A stretch of 64,000 bases of DNA from Alloscardovia theropitheci (GTDB lineage Bacteria > Actinomycetota > Actinomycetes > Actinomycetales > Bifidobacteriaceae). The notes under the pieces are model-generated. The model saw only the letters and a program-made list of their open reading frames with translations. It made no database searches and was not told where the DNA came from. Every line of letters starts with the position of its first letter. The first letter of the stretch is position 1. The position numbers were made by a program, and so were the translations under genes. The stretch lies in assembly GCF_004332295.1 (NCBI RefSeq), contig NZ_RXLP01000023.1, forward strand, positions 80,526 to 144,525, given 5' to 3'. Of this stretch, positions 1 through 8,256 are shown one piece after another.

Positions 1-330
1 AGCTTTGCGTTTTTCAATATTGAGTCGAGCAATATCCCCCAAGGCTTTAATAGTATCTTCTACAAGAAGCTGTGGCACACTTGCTCCATCGATAAGATGA
101 TCTACTACTGCCAGCGCTGTGTCACTGAGGTTCGACACAAAATCATGCCCATCGACATGCTCGCCCGCGATAGCTACAAAAGCACTTGAATCATTCGATT
201 GTCGAGAGTCGGTTGTTACTGAAGTGATAACAAAATCATCACTTTGAGGAATCTCATCAATGCGCTGGCTATCAATATACAGTTGTCCAATTCCAGCGGT
301 TATTAGTTCACTTACATGTGTTGAAATCAT
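1..330 (-). CDS. murF: UDP-N-acetylmuramoyl-tripeptide--D-alanyl-D-alanine ligase, N-terminal part (runs off left edge)
   Basis: Only the first 110 codons are in the window. MurF adds D-Ala-D-Ala to the UDP-MurNAc-tripeptide in the cytoplasm. The visible translation has the Mur-ligase N-terminal fold signature: TTDSRQ, then FVAIAGEHVDGHDFV, and later LGDIARLNIE just before where the ATP-binding loop should come; that loop lies beyond the edge. The ATG overlaps the TGA of the upstream murE-like gene (ATGA, 4 bp), so the two are probably translationally coupled. It is the most distal dcw gene visible. Another Mur ligase is possible in principle, but position and the GEHVDGHDF string favour MurF. 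Confidence 0.88.
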   Translation of the reverse strand, partial: MISTHVSELITAGIGQLYIDSQRIDEIPQSDDFVITSVTTDSRQSNDSSAFVAIAGEHVDGHDFVSNLSDTALAVVDHLIDGASVPQLLVEDTIKALGDIARLNIEKRKA

Positions 331-1415
331 GACTTATCTGCTTTCATTTCGTAAGAAAGACGCAATGCGCTCTTAACTGAATTACGTTTTACACCAGCGG
401 CGAGTACCATCGCAACAGCTGTTGCTATATTCTCATATTGACGTTCGTTGATTTCACCGAGAACTTCACGTACTAATTCGCGTGAATCATCAGTAGCTTC
501 CACACACATAGTGTTATCACGAATTTCTGCACCGTATGGTTGTATGTTTTGCCTTGCCAAACGGCGCAAATCTTCCACTTCGTCATGCTTGGATTTGCGT
601 GTCAAAAAAGTATGCTGAGGGCCAATTTGCGGCACATTATACGTTTCATTAACAGTATTAGTGTAAACGTCTACATTAACCTTTGTCAGCGCAAGTGATT
701 GAAGAACTTCATCATCGACATCGATAATGACGGAAGTCGCACCATCTTCTACCATCACATAGAGCATGCGTTGAATATCTAGAGGTGATAGCGGAGTAGG
801 CAAAGAAAGCTCACGCTCTAGGCTAATTCCTCCACGCCTATCAATAATTCCTAAAGGATTTCCTAAATAATGCAATAAATCATACAGTTCAGTAATAACA
901 GAACTGCGAACTCGTGGTGTAGCCTCAGTATCTGGGACAGTAATATCTGCGCTTATATTCGTGTCGCTATCCGAGTCATTATCAGACACACCATCAGCGT
1001 GATCGATTTCTTCAGTATCCCAGCTCAGACTATCGCCTTGTACTGCAAATACAGCTAATGATCGAGATGGCTCGCCTGCTAGGTCCGCAGCTATACGAGC
1101 ACGTTCATCATTATGCATATCTGCAAAAAGAACTGGTATCTCCATATCTATCGGAGCAATTTGCGACTGGGCTTTGTCCTCAAGCATAAATACAACGGCA
1201 TATGCCCCTCTACGTGCCGCTGCATGCACTATACGAGAATCGTACTCACTTGTAGAGCTTATATACAAAGCTCCGGGAGTAATATCCTCTAACGCATCGG
1301 CTACGGAGGTCAATGTAACAGCATCATGCTGTGTTCCCACAGTTTTGATGCCATAACGACGTCGAATATCACCAATAGTGGTGTGCTCGGAAATGGTTTC
1401 ACTAACACTTGACAT
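327..1415 (-). CDS. Degenerate MurE-like protein without ATP-binding loop or C-terminal domain
   Basis: The gene sits between ftsI and murF, where murE usually is, and its 362 residues follow the MurE pattern only in part. The N-terminal domain is recognisable (ALEDITPGALYIS, AARRGAYAVV, RIAADLAGEPSRSLAVFAVQG), but where MurE has the GTNGKT ATP loop this protein reads QGDS followed by an acidic Asp/Ser-rich stretch. A central piece, LPTPLSPLDIQRMLYVMVEDGATSVIIDV in two halves, resembles the MurE region TTPEAPDLQ...VMEVSSHAL. It ends after a segment like the end of the central domain (INERQYENIATAVAMVLAAG) and lacks the C-terminal ligase domain. The frame is open, so it is a kept gene and not an obvious pseudogene. 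It cannot be a normal ligase; a structural or scaffold role is inference. A true murE must lie elsewhere. Confidence 0.75.
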   Translation of the reverse strand: MSSVSETISEHTTIGDIRRRYGIKTVGTQHDAVTLTSVADALEDITPGALYISSTSEYDSRIVHAAARRGAYAVVFMLEDKAQSQIAPIDMEIPVLFADMHNDERARIAADLAGEPSRSLAVFAVQGDSLSWDTEEIDHADGVSDNDSDSDTNISADITVPDTEATPRVRSSVITELYDLLHYLGNPLGIIDRRGGISLERELSLPTPLSPLDIQRMLYVMVEDGATSVIIDVDDEVLQSLALTKVNVDVYTNTVNETYNVPQIGPQHTFLTRKSKHDEVEDLRRLARQNIQPYGAEIRDNTMCVEATDDSRELVREVLGEINERQYENIATAVAMVLAAGVKRNSVKSALRLSYEMKADKS

Positions 1416-1449
1416 ATCTATTACACATTATCACTTGCTCTACCACGAG

Positions 1450-3318
1450 TTACCAGGTGATAGGAATAGCGTCGGTTCGAGGAGCAGATTGTGGTATCTG
1501 ATACTTCTGCATCAAGAATTTACCGATGTTTTGAACTACTGGACCTACTGAGGCACCACCATAATAGGCATCTGCATTCTTCATGAAGACAGCAATAACA
1601 TATTGAGGCTTATCAGCCGGCAAAGCGATGATATAGTCCCCTACGATACCTGTAAGTCGACCACCTTCACCAGCAACTTCTGCAGTTCCAGATTTTCCAG
1701 CAATACGGTATCCAGGAACTGTTACGACGCGCGCATATTCCTCACCGATATTCTCCATCATATTCATCATGGTAGCTGCGGTTTCCTCAGAGATGACGCG
1801 CTTCGACTCATTTGCTGATGGCGTTGTATCTTTACCTTGGGCATTGGTTGATTTTTCAATTAATCGCTGTCCTAAACGCACACCACCGTTAGCAATAGTG
1901 GCAATTACATTCGTCATTTGTAAAGCGTTAACCGTATACCCTTGTCCGAAAAGAACGGTTTCGCGTGTACGCGTATCCCAATCGTTACCATTCGAAACGA
2001 GCAAACCGTTAGATTCACCCGGGAAATTAATGCCTGTCGGCTGCCCGATACCGAAATCAGTAATATATTGGTAGCGCTTTTCTGTCGAATAATTATAGGC
2101 AGTCATAATCGTTCCGGTGTTATAGGAATGATACAGAATACCTGCAAGCGTAAGATTCTCATCCCCATGTGGCAATGCATCGTGATATGTCTGCCCACGA
2201 TATTCAAGGCTATATGGCACCGTGAAGTGATCAGTAGCCTTGTGCAGCCCCTCTTGCAATACACCTGATGCTGTAATGAGCTTTCCTGTCGAACCAGGAT
2301 CAAATGTAGATTGCATTGCTGGCGAGCCTTTAGTCAATGCATCTTCTGAATTTGCCGCATACTGATCAGAATCAGAAATTGCAATAATACGCCCTGTCTT
2401 AATTTCTTGGACTACTCCGATACCCCAGTCGGCATGTTGATTTTCTACGCGAGCTTTGAGTTCTTTATTGAGATACCACTGCACATCAGAATCAATCGTG
2501 AGTTTAACTGTGCCACCAGGAGTTGCCACAGACTGTACTTTTTCAGTTCCAGGAATCTTGGCAGTTCCATAAATTGGATTAGTCTGCTCGTAAGTTTCCA
2601 CACCATTAATACCCTGTAGAGAAGCTTCTTCCATGGACTCAATACCGGTGACACCTTTACCTTCACCGTTTACGCCTCCAAGTATCGAGCCAATGAGCGT
2701 TGGATTAGAGTAGACACGTTCACTAATGAGCTCAGCACCTACTACACCAGATAGATGGAGTTTATCAATGCGACGTTTTACTTCTGGGGTGACGTTATTC
2801 GCAACGACAACATAGCGTGTATCGCCTGCTATTTTTGCACCGAGTTCTTGAACATTAAGTTGCAAAACAGGTGCCAAAATTCTTGCTACTGCAGAAGCAC
2901 CTTTTCCTGGAACATCCTGACCTTTAAGGCTGTGGCAGACATCTTTGAGTTCTTCAGCTCGTTCTTCATACTGCGCATCTGTCATCGAACGTGTACGTTT
3001 TGGAGTACAGGACGTTGGAGTAAAATTCTTTGCCCCGACTTGGTCTACGTAAATCTTATATGCTTCAACACTTTGAGCAAGGATTTCACCATTTGTATCG
3101 ACGATACTTCCACGCATTGCTTGGACTCGTGCTGTAATCGTTCGAGAATTTTCTGCTTCTTGCGCTACGCCTGCTGCATTAAAAATTTGCAAATAAGCAA
3201 GTCGATATACGCAAATTCCCAGCACAATTGCCCACACTACGATTATCGCTAATGTGCGACGTCGAATAGTGTGGGCATACGCTGAATCATATTTTTTTCG
3301 CGCAGGCGTTTGTAACAT
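1450..3318 (-). CDS. ftsI: Penicillin-binding protein 2 / FtsI, septal transpeptidase
   Basis: FtsI cross-links septal peptidoglycan at the outer face of the membrane. A short basic N-terminus is followed by one membrane anchor (TLAIIVVWAIVLGICVYRL), the PBP dimerisation region (MRGSIVDTNGEILAQS) and a transpeptidase domain. The catalytic motifs are visible: STGK with the active serine near residue 343, SYNTG, and KSGTAEVAG. No C-terminal PASTA domain is seen. I place the start at the ATG at 3318, one base after the stop of the ftsL-like gene; an ATG at 3342 would overlap that gene by 23 bp. Part of the mraZ-to-murF operon. Confidence 0.93.
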   Translation of the reverse strand: MLQTPARKKYDSAYAHTIRRRTLAIIVVWAIVLGICVYRLAYLQIFNAAGVAQEAENSRTITARVQAMRGSIVDTNGEILAQSVEAYKIYVDQVGAKNFTPTSCTPKRTRSMTDAQYEERAEELKDVCHSLKGQDVPGKGASAVARILAPVLQLNVQELGAKIAGDTRYVVVANNVTPEVKRRIDKLHLSGVVGAELISERVYSNPTLIGSILGGVNGEGKGVTGIESMEEASLQGINGVETYEQTNPIYGTAKIPGTEKVQSVATPGGTVKLTIDSDVQWYLNKELKARVENQHADWGIGVVQEIKTGRIIAISDSDQYAANSEDALTKGSPAMQSTFDPGSTGKLITASGVLQEGLHKATDHFTVPYSLEYRGQTYHDALPHGDENLTLAGILYHSYNTGTIMTAYNYSTEKRYQYITDFGIGQPTGINFPGESNGLLVSNGNDWDTRTRETVLFGQGYTVNALQMTNVIATIANGGVRLGQRLIEKSTNAQGKDTTPSANESKRVISEETAATMMNMMENIGEEYARVVTVPGYRIAGKSGTAEVAGEGGRLTGIVGDYIIALPADKPQYVIAVFMKNADAYYGGASVGPVVQNIGKFLMQKYQIPQSAPRTDAIPITW

Positions 3319-3319
3319 A

Positions 3320-3802
3320 TTACTGAGCGTTCCCCATATCAATTGTCATACTGTCACTACCCTGTTGCATCCCCATTTGGGTTGCTCGCTCTGGAAGTCC
3401 GGCTTCAAGATTATTAAGTTTTGCTCTATCTTGCTGGACATCTTGAGTTAGTTGGGCGACAGAATTTTGAGTCTGAGTAATGCTAAATGCATTTTCAGTC
3501 ATTTGTGTACGTAGTACTAATGTAATACCTAAACTCGCAATGAGCAATGCTATGGACGATGACAGTACCAACGCCGATAAACGTCGATTGTCTGCAACAT
3601 TTCGTACCTGAGCCATAACTGATGAGCGTTGACGATTATCGTGAACGCTCACACGCAATTGAGGGCGCGCTGAACCTGTTGAATATGAGGTACGTCGATT
3701 TGGCCTTGTAGCTCGCATTGCAGAACTACTACGACGCATCATCGGACTGTATGATTGTGCGGATCGAGAGCTTCGTGCTTCACGTTCTTGAGCGGCGGCC
3801 AT
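3320..3802 (-). CDS. FtsL-like septum protein
   Basis: A 160-residue single-pass membrane protein: a long basic, Ser/Arg-rich cytoplasmic part (about 1-65), one membrane helix (LSALVLSSSIALLIASLGITLVL), then a short extracytoplasmic helix with a heptad-like pattern and the ending LPERATQMGMQQG, which resembles the LEARARELGM motif of FtsL/septum-formation-initiator proteins. Size, topology and place between rsmH and ftsI are those of FtsL. The sequence itself is poorly conserved, so no gene symbol is given. The start has a good ribosome site (AAGGGAAATC then ATG) inside the end of rsmH, with a 23-bp overlap. Confidence 0.78.
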   Translation of the reverse strand: MAAAQEREARSSRSAQSYSPMMRRSSSAMRATRPNRRTSYSTGSARPQLRVSVHDNRQRSSVMAQVRNVADNRRLSALVLSSSIALLIASLGITLVLRTQMTENAFSITQTQNSVAQLTQDVQQDRAKLNNLEAGLPERATQMGMQQGSDSMTIDMGNAQ

Positions 3803-4913
3803 GATTTCCCTTACTGTATGAATTGTTGCGTTTAGCGTTATTGTTTTTGTTTTTAAAATTTTTATGCGAATTATCGCTGCGTTTTACCCGCTGATGTTCC
3901 TCATCTCGAAATGCTGACTGTGGAACTTCGCGTGTCACTTGAACAGCTCTGAGTCTGACGGATGCAGAACGAGAATTTCTCTTGATTTCTTCTTCATCTG
4001 CCATCATCGCTCCGCGGGTCAAATCCTTAAGATAAGGCTGAGCATCATCTGGAATTACCGGCAATCCTGGCGGCACGTGAGCTACAAGACCTCGCGAGAA
4101 GAATTTTTTCACGCATTTGTCTTCTAATGAGTGATACGACTCGACGACTAGGCGTCCCCCACGAGGTAAAGATTTAAGAGCCTGCGGCAAAGTTTGTGCA
4201 AGTTTGGTTAATTCGCCGTTTACTTCAATTCGCATAGCTTGGAATACACGCTTCGCTGGATTGCCTGCTGGGCGCTTTGCCTTTGGCACGATTGAGTCAA
4301 CTACATCCGTGAGTTGATAAGATGTGAGAATGAACTCGCCAGCTTCGCGTTTACGAATAATTTCGCGGGCAATTGGACCGCTAAATCGTTCTTCTCCAAA
4401 TTCTTTGAAGATACGAACTAAATCGCCATATTCATACGTTCTTAAAATCTCAGCTGCGGTAAGACTTTGAGTTGTGTCCATACGCATATCAAGAGGAGCG
4501 TCATGAGAGTAGGAAAAGCCACGTTCTGTTTCATCAATTTGCAGACTTGACAGGCCTAAATCCATGAATACTGCATCTACATGAGTGAACCCAGCATCAC
4601 TTATAACCTGAGAAAACTCATCAAATGCAGCATGCGCTGGAATAAAACGATCTTCAAAGCCTTGTTCGCGAACTCGAGCAGTTGCCAAAGCAAGAGCTTC
4701 CTCATCACGATCAATGCCGATAACACGAACATTCGGAATCTCTTTCAGGAATCCACTTGTATGTCCCGCCAGTCCCAATGTGCAATCAACGATAACGGGG
4801 AATTCTCGCCCATCATCATGCGCAGATTTTTCGACATTACGGGTAACGAGTTCTACACATTCGTCAAATAAGACAGGCTTATGTATGGAGCTGATGCGTT
4901 CGAGATCTACCAT
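3780..4913 (-). CDS. rsmH: 16S rRNA (cytosine(1402)-N4)-methyltransferase RsmH (MraW)
   Basis: RsmH methylates N4 of C1402 in 16S rRNA. The sequence shows the family opening HKPVLFDECVELV, the SAM-binding region (VIVDCTLGLAGHTSGFL, IGIDRDEEAL), LDLG-type motif MDLGLSSLQIDETERGFSY, and RVFQAMRIEVNGEL with VESYHSLEDKCVKKFF near the end of the domain. The usual DGTLGGGGHS is here DCTLGLAGHTS. The last 60 residues form a basic, Asn/Lys/Arg-rich tail (377 aa, longer than the usual 310-340). The ATG overlaps the end of mraZ by 7 bp. Confidence 0.95.
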   Translation of the reverse strand: MVDLERISSIHKPVLFDECVELVTRNVEKSAHDDGREFPVIVDCTLGLAGHTSGFLKEIPNVRVIGIDRDEEALALATARVREQGFEDRFIPAHAAFDEFSQVISDAGFTHVDAVFMDLGLSSLQIDETERGFSYSHDAPLDMRMDTTQSLTAAEILRTYEYGDLVRIFKEFGEERFSGPIAREIIRKREAGEFILTSYQLTDVVDSIVPKAKRPAGNPAKRVFQAMRIEVNGELTKLAQTLPQALKSLPRGGRLVVESYHSLEDKCVKKFFSRGLVAHVPPGLPVIPDDAQPYLKDLTRGAMMADEEEIKRNSRSASVRLRAVQVTREVPQSAFRDEEHQRVKRSDNSHKNFKNKNNNAKRNNSYSKGNHGRRSRT

Positions 4914-5455
4914 GCGAAATCACCTACCGGTAAAACATCATCAGCCATATCGCTGTAATCATCTTCTTGGCTTGCCAAGTAAGATTCCCAATCTTCGCGA
5001 TTCCACAACTCTGCACGAGTACCTACACCGATAAGTACTACATCATCACCTAAATGCGCATATGAGCGAAGCATGGTTGGAACCATTACACGCCCCTGCT
5101 TGTCAGGTTCAAGATCAACTGCACCAGACAGAAAGACACGAAGATAATTTCGAGCTGCCTTGTTGCTCAACGAAGTGCGTTGAATTTGCTGCGCAATTCT
5201 ACGGAATTCATCATTCGGAAGAATATATACGCATCTCTCTTGCCCGCGCGCGAGAACACAGCCATTACCGAGCTGATTGCGCATTTTTGCAGGAATAGCC
5301 ACTCGACCTTTGGAATCAATCTTTGGAGTGTATGTACCCAACAACAAATCAGGAAGCGGAAGATTCTTATCGGCAGATGTAGATTCGCTAAGTGCAGAAC
5401 CCGATAATGCGGAGCCATCGCTCAAACTCTCGCCAAAAGCATCATTTTCAGCCAT
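4907..5455 (-). CDS. mraZ: Transcriptional regulator MraZ
   Basis: MraZ is the dcw-operon regulator with two SpoVT/AbrB-like halves. The sequence shows both: LLGTYTPKIDSKGRVAIPAKMRNQLG and VDLEPDKQGRVMVPTMLRSYAHLGDDVVLIGVGTRAELWN. An N-terminal extension of about 38 residues rich in Ser/Ala/Asp (SLSDGSALSGSALSEST) precedes the first half, so the protein is 182 residues against about 145 normally. The ATG follows a strong purine-rich ribosome site (GGGGAGGGAAG). It is the first gene of the operon, with a phased set of MraZ-type boxes just upstream. Confidence 0.95.
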   Translation of the reverse strand: MAENDAFGESLSDGSALSGSALSESTSADKNLPLPDLLLGTYTPKIDSKGRVAIPAKMRNQLGNGCVLARGQERCVYILPNDEFRRIAQQIQRTSLSNKAARNYLRVFLSGAVDLEPDKQGRVMVPTMLRSYAHLGDDVVLIGVGTRAELWNREDWESYLASQEDDYSDMADDVLPVGDFAW

Positions 5456-5515
5456 CTTCCCTCCCCTCTTATCTCATTGCGTTATCTCATTGTGGGCAAA
5501 TAAAATTCAGACAAT

Positions 5516-5550
5516 CCCCACTTTACCCCATTTCTCTCCACTTTTCCCCA
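5516..5550 (-). promoter_or_regulatory. MraZ operator: four TGGGG boxes with exact 10-bp phasing
   Basis: On the minus strand, TGGGG occurs at 5516-5520, 5526-5530 and 5546-5550, with TGGAG at 5536-5540. The units therefore repeat every 10 bp, one helical turn. MraZ is known to bind G-rich TGGG direct repeats with this spacing upstream of its own operon. The distance to the mraZ start is about 60 bp, which suits autoregulation. Confidence 0.82.
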
Positions 5551-5551
5551 C

Positions 5552-5961
5552 GAAACGGAAAAAATATTATTTTTTTCGTCATTTTTAAAAAAAAATTTGA
5601 ATATTTTGGCTTTGTAAAGAAAATCGCAATCACGTTCATCGAGTGAGTTTCTCGGCATCTTCGTCACTAGATCAGACGCTTCTAAAAATCGATACATAAA
5701 GATGAATAAAACTGAGATAGAGACACAGAATTGCGCGTAAATTTAAGGTCGCACTCATGATTGGATTCGCACTCGAGCTCATGGCTAAATCCATGTCACG
5801 CTCATGCTCAACTTCACACCCCAAATTCGCACGGAAATTCACACGCAAAGCACAAGCTCATTACGCGACACATTCTCAGAGCGAAAATGCTTCACAATGT
5901 AGAGAATAGAGAGTAAATTAGTAAGGCAGTTTTTTAAGAAATTGAAGAGGTAAGGAATCGA
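5552..5961. other. Divergent intergenic region mraZ / helD
   Basis: About 400 bp without a supported gene. It holds a run of A and T at 5560-5605, and a stretch at 5745-5850 in which short words such as TTCGCAC and CTCATG recur imperfectly. A possible sigma70-type promoter for helD reads TTCACA at 5891-5896 and TAAATT at 5914-5919 with a 17-bp spacer; the match is moderate and unproven. Confidence 0.4.
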
Positions 5962-8247
5962 GTGTCCGATTATTCAGACCAGCTTCGCGAAGAACAATCT
6001 ATGGTAGACACGGCGTACTCACGCCTTGACGATATTCGCACAATTACTCGCAAACGACTAGCAGAAGTTCGTGCTCGTGGTGCTCATGGATCACCTACGC
6101 AGAGATCAGAGCGTGACTCATTTGCCACCATGTATGAGGATCGACTTTATCAGTTGCGTTCTGTCGAAGATCGTTTGGTATTCGGACGTATTGATACTGA
6201 CGATAATCAGCAACTTCATATCGGCCGTATCGGTTTACAAAGCGAAAATCACGAGGCAATTTTAGTGGATTGGCGCGCAGAGGCAGCCCGTCCGTTTTAT
6301 GAGGCGACACCACGTCATCGTGGCAATATTTCTATGCGCCGTCATATTACCCTGAAATTTAGAGACGTTGTTTCTATCGAAGATGAAGTACTTGATGTAG
6401 ACTCCGATCATGTTACTGAGGCTTCCCAGTCAGGGACGTTGACTGGTGAAGGTGCTCTTCTTGCTTCGTTATCTTCTCGTCGCACGGGAAAAATGACTGA
6501 TATCGTTGCCACGATTCAAGGCGAACAGGATAGTATTATTCGTAGTCCTCTTACTCGCCCTCTTGTCGTTCAAGGCGGACCAGGTACAGGTAAGACTGCT
6601 GTGGCATTGCACAGAGCTGCATACCTTTTGTATACTCATCGCTCTACCTTGCAGCATTCTGGAGTTTTAGTTGTAGGCCCATCCCCTGCGTTCTTGCATT
6701 ATATCGACCAGGTCCTGCCATCATTAGGTGAAACAGGCGTCATTTCACGAACTTTGGGGAATATCGTTCCCGGCATTCATGCTACAGCTATTGACGAGCC
6801 ATTTGCCGCGCGCCTTAAAGGCGACACACGTATGGCGAAGGCTATAGCGAATGCTGTTTCTTCTCGCGTGCGCATTCCTTCCGAACTTCCAGTTTTAAAA
6901 GTCAACGGAATTCGAGTTCCTATCACACGTGCAGATATTGAGCAAGCGCAAAGTAATGCTCGCCGCTCACACCAGCCTCATAATCTCGCACGAAATACTT
7001 TCGTCAAATCGATGATCTCGCTTCTTACTGTACGTTACAAAGAACAGTTAGACTACGATCCTGAATATTCCGAGGTCGAAAATGCTCGCACGACTCTCAA
7101 TATGAGTGAAACTTTGCGCCGCACTCTTAATACCGCGTGGCTTCCTATGGATGCACAGTGGCTTATCAATGACATGTTCAGTAAACCACATCGCATTAAG
7201 CAGTTTGCTCCATGGCTACGAGATACAGAGATTCAAGCTCTTACCCGCCCTTCTGGTTCCCCATTTACCGTGTCGGATGTGCCGCTTCTTGACGAAGCTT
7301 ATGAATTGCTCGGCCCAGATCCACGTGAACAGCAACGCATTGCAGCTCGTGAAAATGGCGAATCTGCGGATGAGAGTTATGTCAACGACATGATGGAATC
7401 CATGGGATTAAAGGGTTCGGGAGTGAGTGCTCGAACAGTTCTGTCACATATGAATGATTCGAGCGATTTAACACTTTCAGAACGAGCTGGCTCCGATCGC
7501 GAATGGACATATGGGCATATCGTCGTCGACGAAGCCCAGGAATTAACAGCAATGGACTGGCGGATGTTAATTCGCCGCTGCCCTTCCCGTTCGTTCACTA
7601 TCGTGGGAGACGTGGCTCAGACTTCTGCTTTGGGCGGTACTCATTCATGGAACGCCATGCTAGACCCAATTTTCGGAGTTGACGGATGGGATTTGAACGA
7701 ACTGACGATTGATTACCGCAACCCTCAAGAAGTATCTGATATCGCAGGACAATTTGCTGCTTCCGAAGGGCTTTATATCTCGACAGTTTCCGCAGTACGA
7801 AAATTAGAAGGAAGCGTAACTAAGAAAACGTTATCTCAAATAGATTCTTTAATTAGTTCAGCAGTATTCCACACTATTGAATTAACCCAGCAGTTCGTTT
7901 CACAAGACGGATCTGGTCGAGTGGCAATTATTTGCGATAACGAAATTCGTGATGCCGTTGATAAGCAGTTGCGTTTGTCATTAAAGAATTCAACGGATAT
8001 TAGCGAGCACGAGTTTGAACGTTTAACTTCTCAACCTGCATGGGATGCTCAGGTAGCCGTGTACTCTCCTCAAGATGTTAAGGGATTGGAATTCGATGCA
8101 GTCGTCTTGTGTGAGCCTGGGTTGATAAGCGAAAACAGCGCTTCCCGACTTTCTGGAGCAGCAGATTTGTATGTCGCTATGACACGCCCTACACAAAAGT
8201 TGGTCATACTTCAGACAGAAGAAGATATTCAACGAATTTCTTTATAG
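5962..8247 (+). CDS. HelD/HelR-type RNA polymerase recycling ATPase (UvrD-like superfamily 1)
   Basis: A 761-residue SF1 motor protein. The N-terminus begins with a coiled-coil-like stretch (about 1-60), then the HelD-specific segment IGRIGLQSENHEAILVDWRAEAARPFYEATP, the Walker A loop GGPGTGKTAVALHRAAYLL (lysine about 211), a DE-A motif IVVDEAQELTAMDW, VGDVAQTSALGG, LTIDYRNPQEV and the C-terminal VKGLEFDAVVL and LYVAMTRPTQKLVIL. Such proteins bind RNA polymerase and release stalled complexes; some actinobacterial members confer rifampicin tolerance. The start is GTG at 5962 after AGAGGTAAGG. A true DNA helicase role is less likely given the HelD-type N-terminus. Confidence 0.88.
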   Translation: MSDYSDQLREEQSMVDTAYSRLDDIRTITRKRLAEVRARGAHGSPTQRSERDSFATMYEDRLYQLRSVEDRLVFGRIDTDDNQQLHIGRIGLQSENHEAILVDWRAEAARPFYEATPRHRGNISMRRHITLKFRDVVSIEDEVLDVDSDHVTEASQSGTLTGEGALLASLSSRRTGKMTDIVATIQGEQDSIIRSPLTRPLVVQGGPGTGKTAVALHRAAYLLYTHRSTLQHSGVLVVGPSPAFLHYIDQVLPSLGETGVISRTLGNIVPGIHATAIDEPFAARLKGDTRMAKAIANAVSSRVRIPSELPVLKVNGIRVPITRADIEQAQSNARRSHQPHNLARNTFVKSMISLLTVRYKEQLDYDPEYSEVENARTTLNMSETLRRTLNTAWLPMDAQWLINDMFSKPHRIKQFAPWLRDTEIQALTRPSGSPFTVSDVPLLDEAYELLGPDPREQQRIAARENGESADESYVNDMMESMGLKGSGVSARTVLSHMNDSSDLTLSERAGSDREWTYGHIVVDEAQELTAMDWRMLIRRCPSRSFTIVGDVAQTSALGGTHSWNAMLDPIFGVDGWDLNELTIDYRNPQEVSDIAGQFAASEGLYISTVSAVRKLEGSVTKKTLSQIDSLISSAVFHTIELTQQFVSQDGSGRVAIICDNEIRDAVDKQLRLSLKNSTDISEHEFERLTSQPAWDAQVAVYSPQDVKGLEFDAVVLCEPGLISENSASRLSGAADLYVAMTRPTQKLVILQTEEDIQRISL

Positions 8248-8256
8248 AATAATCGT

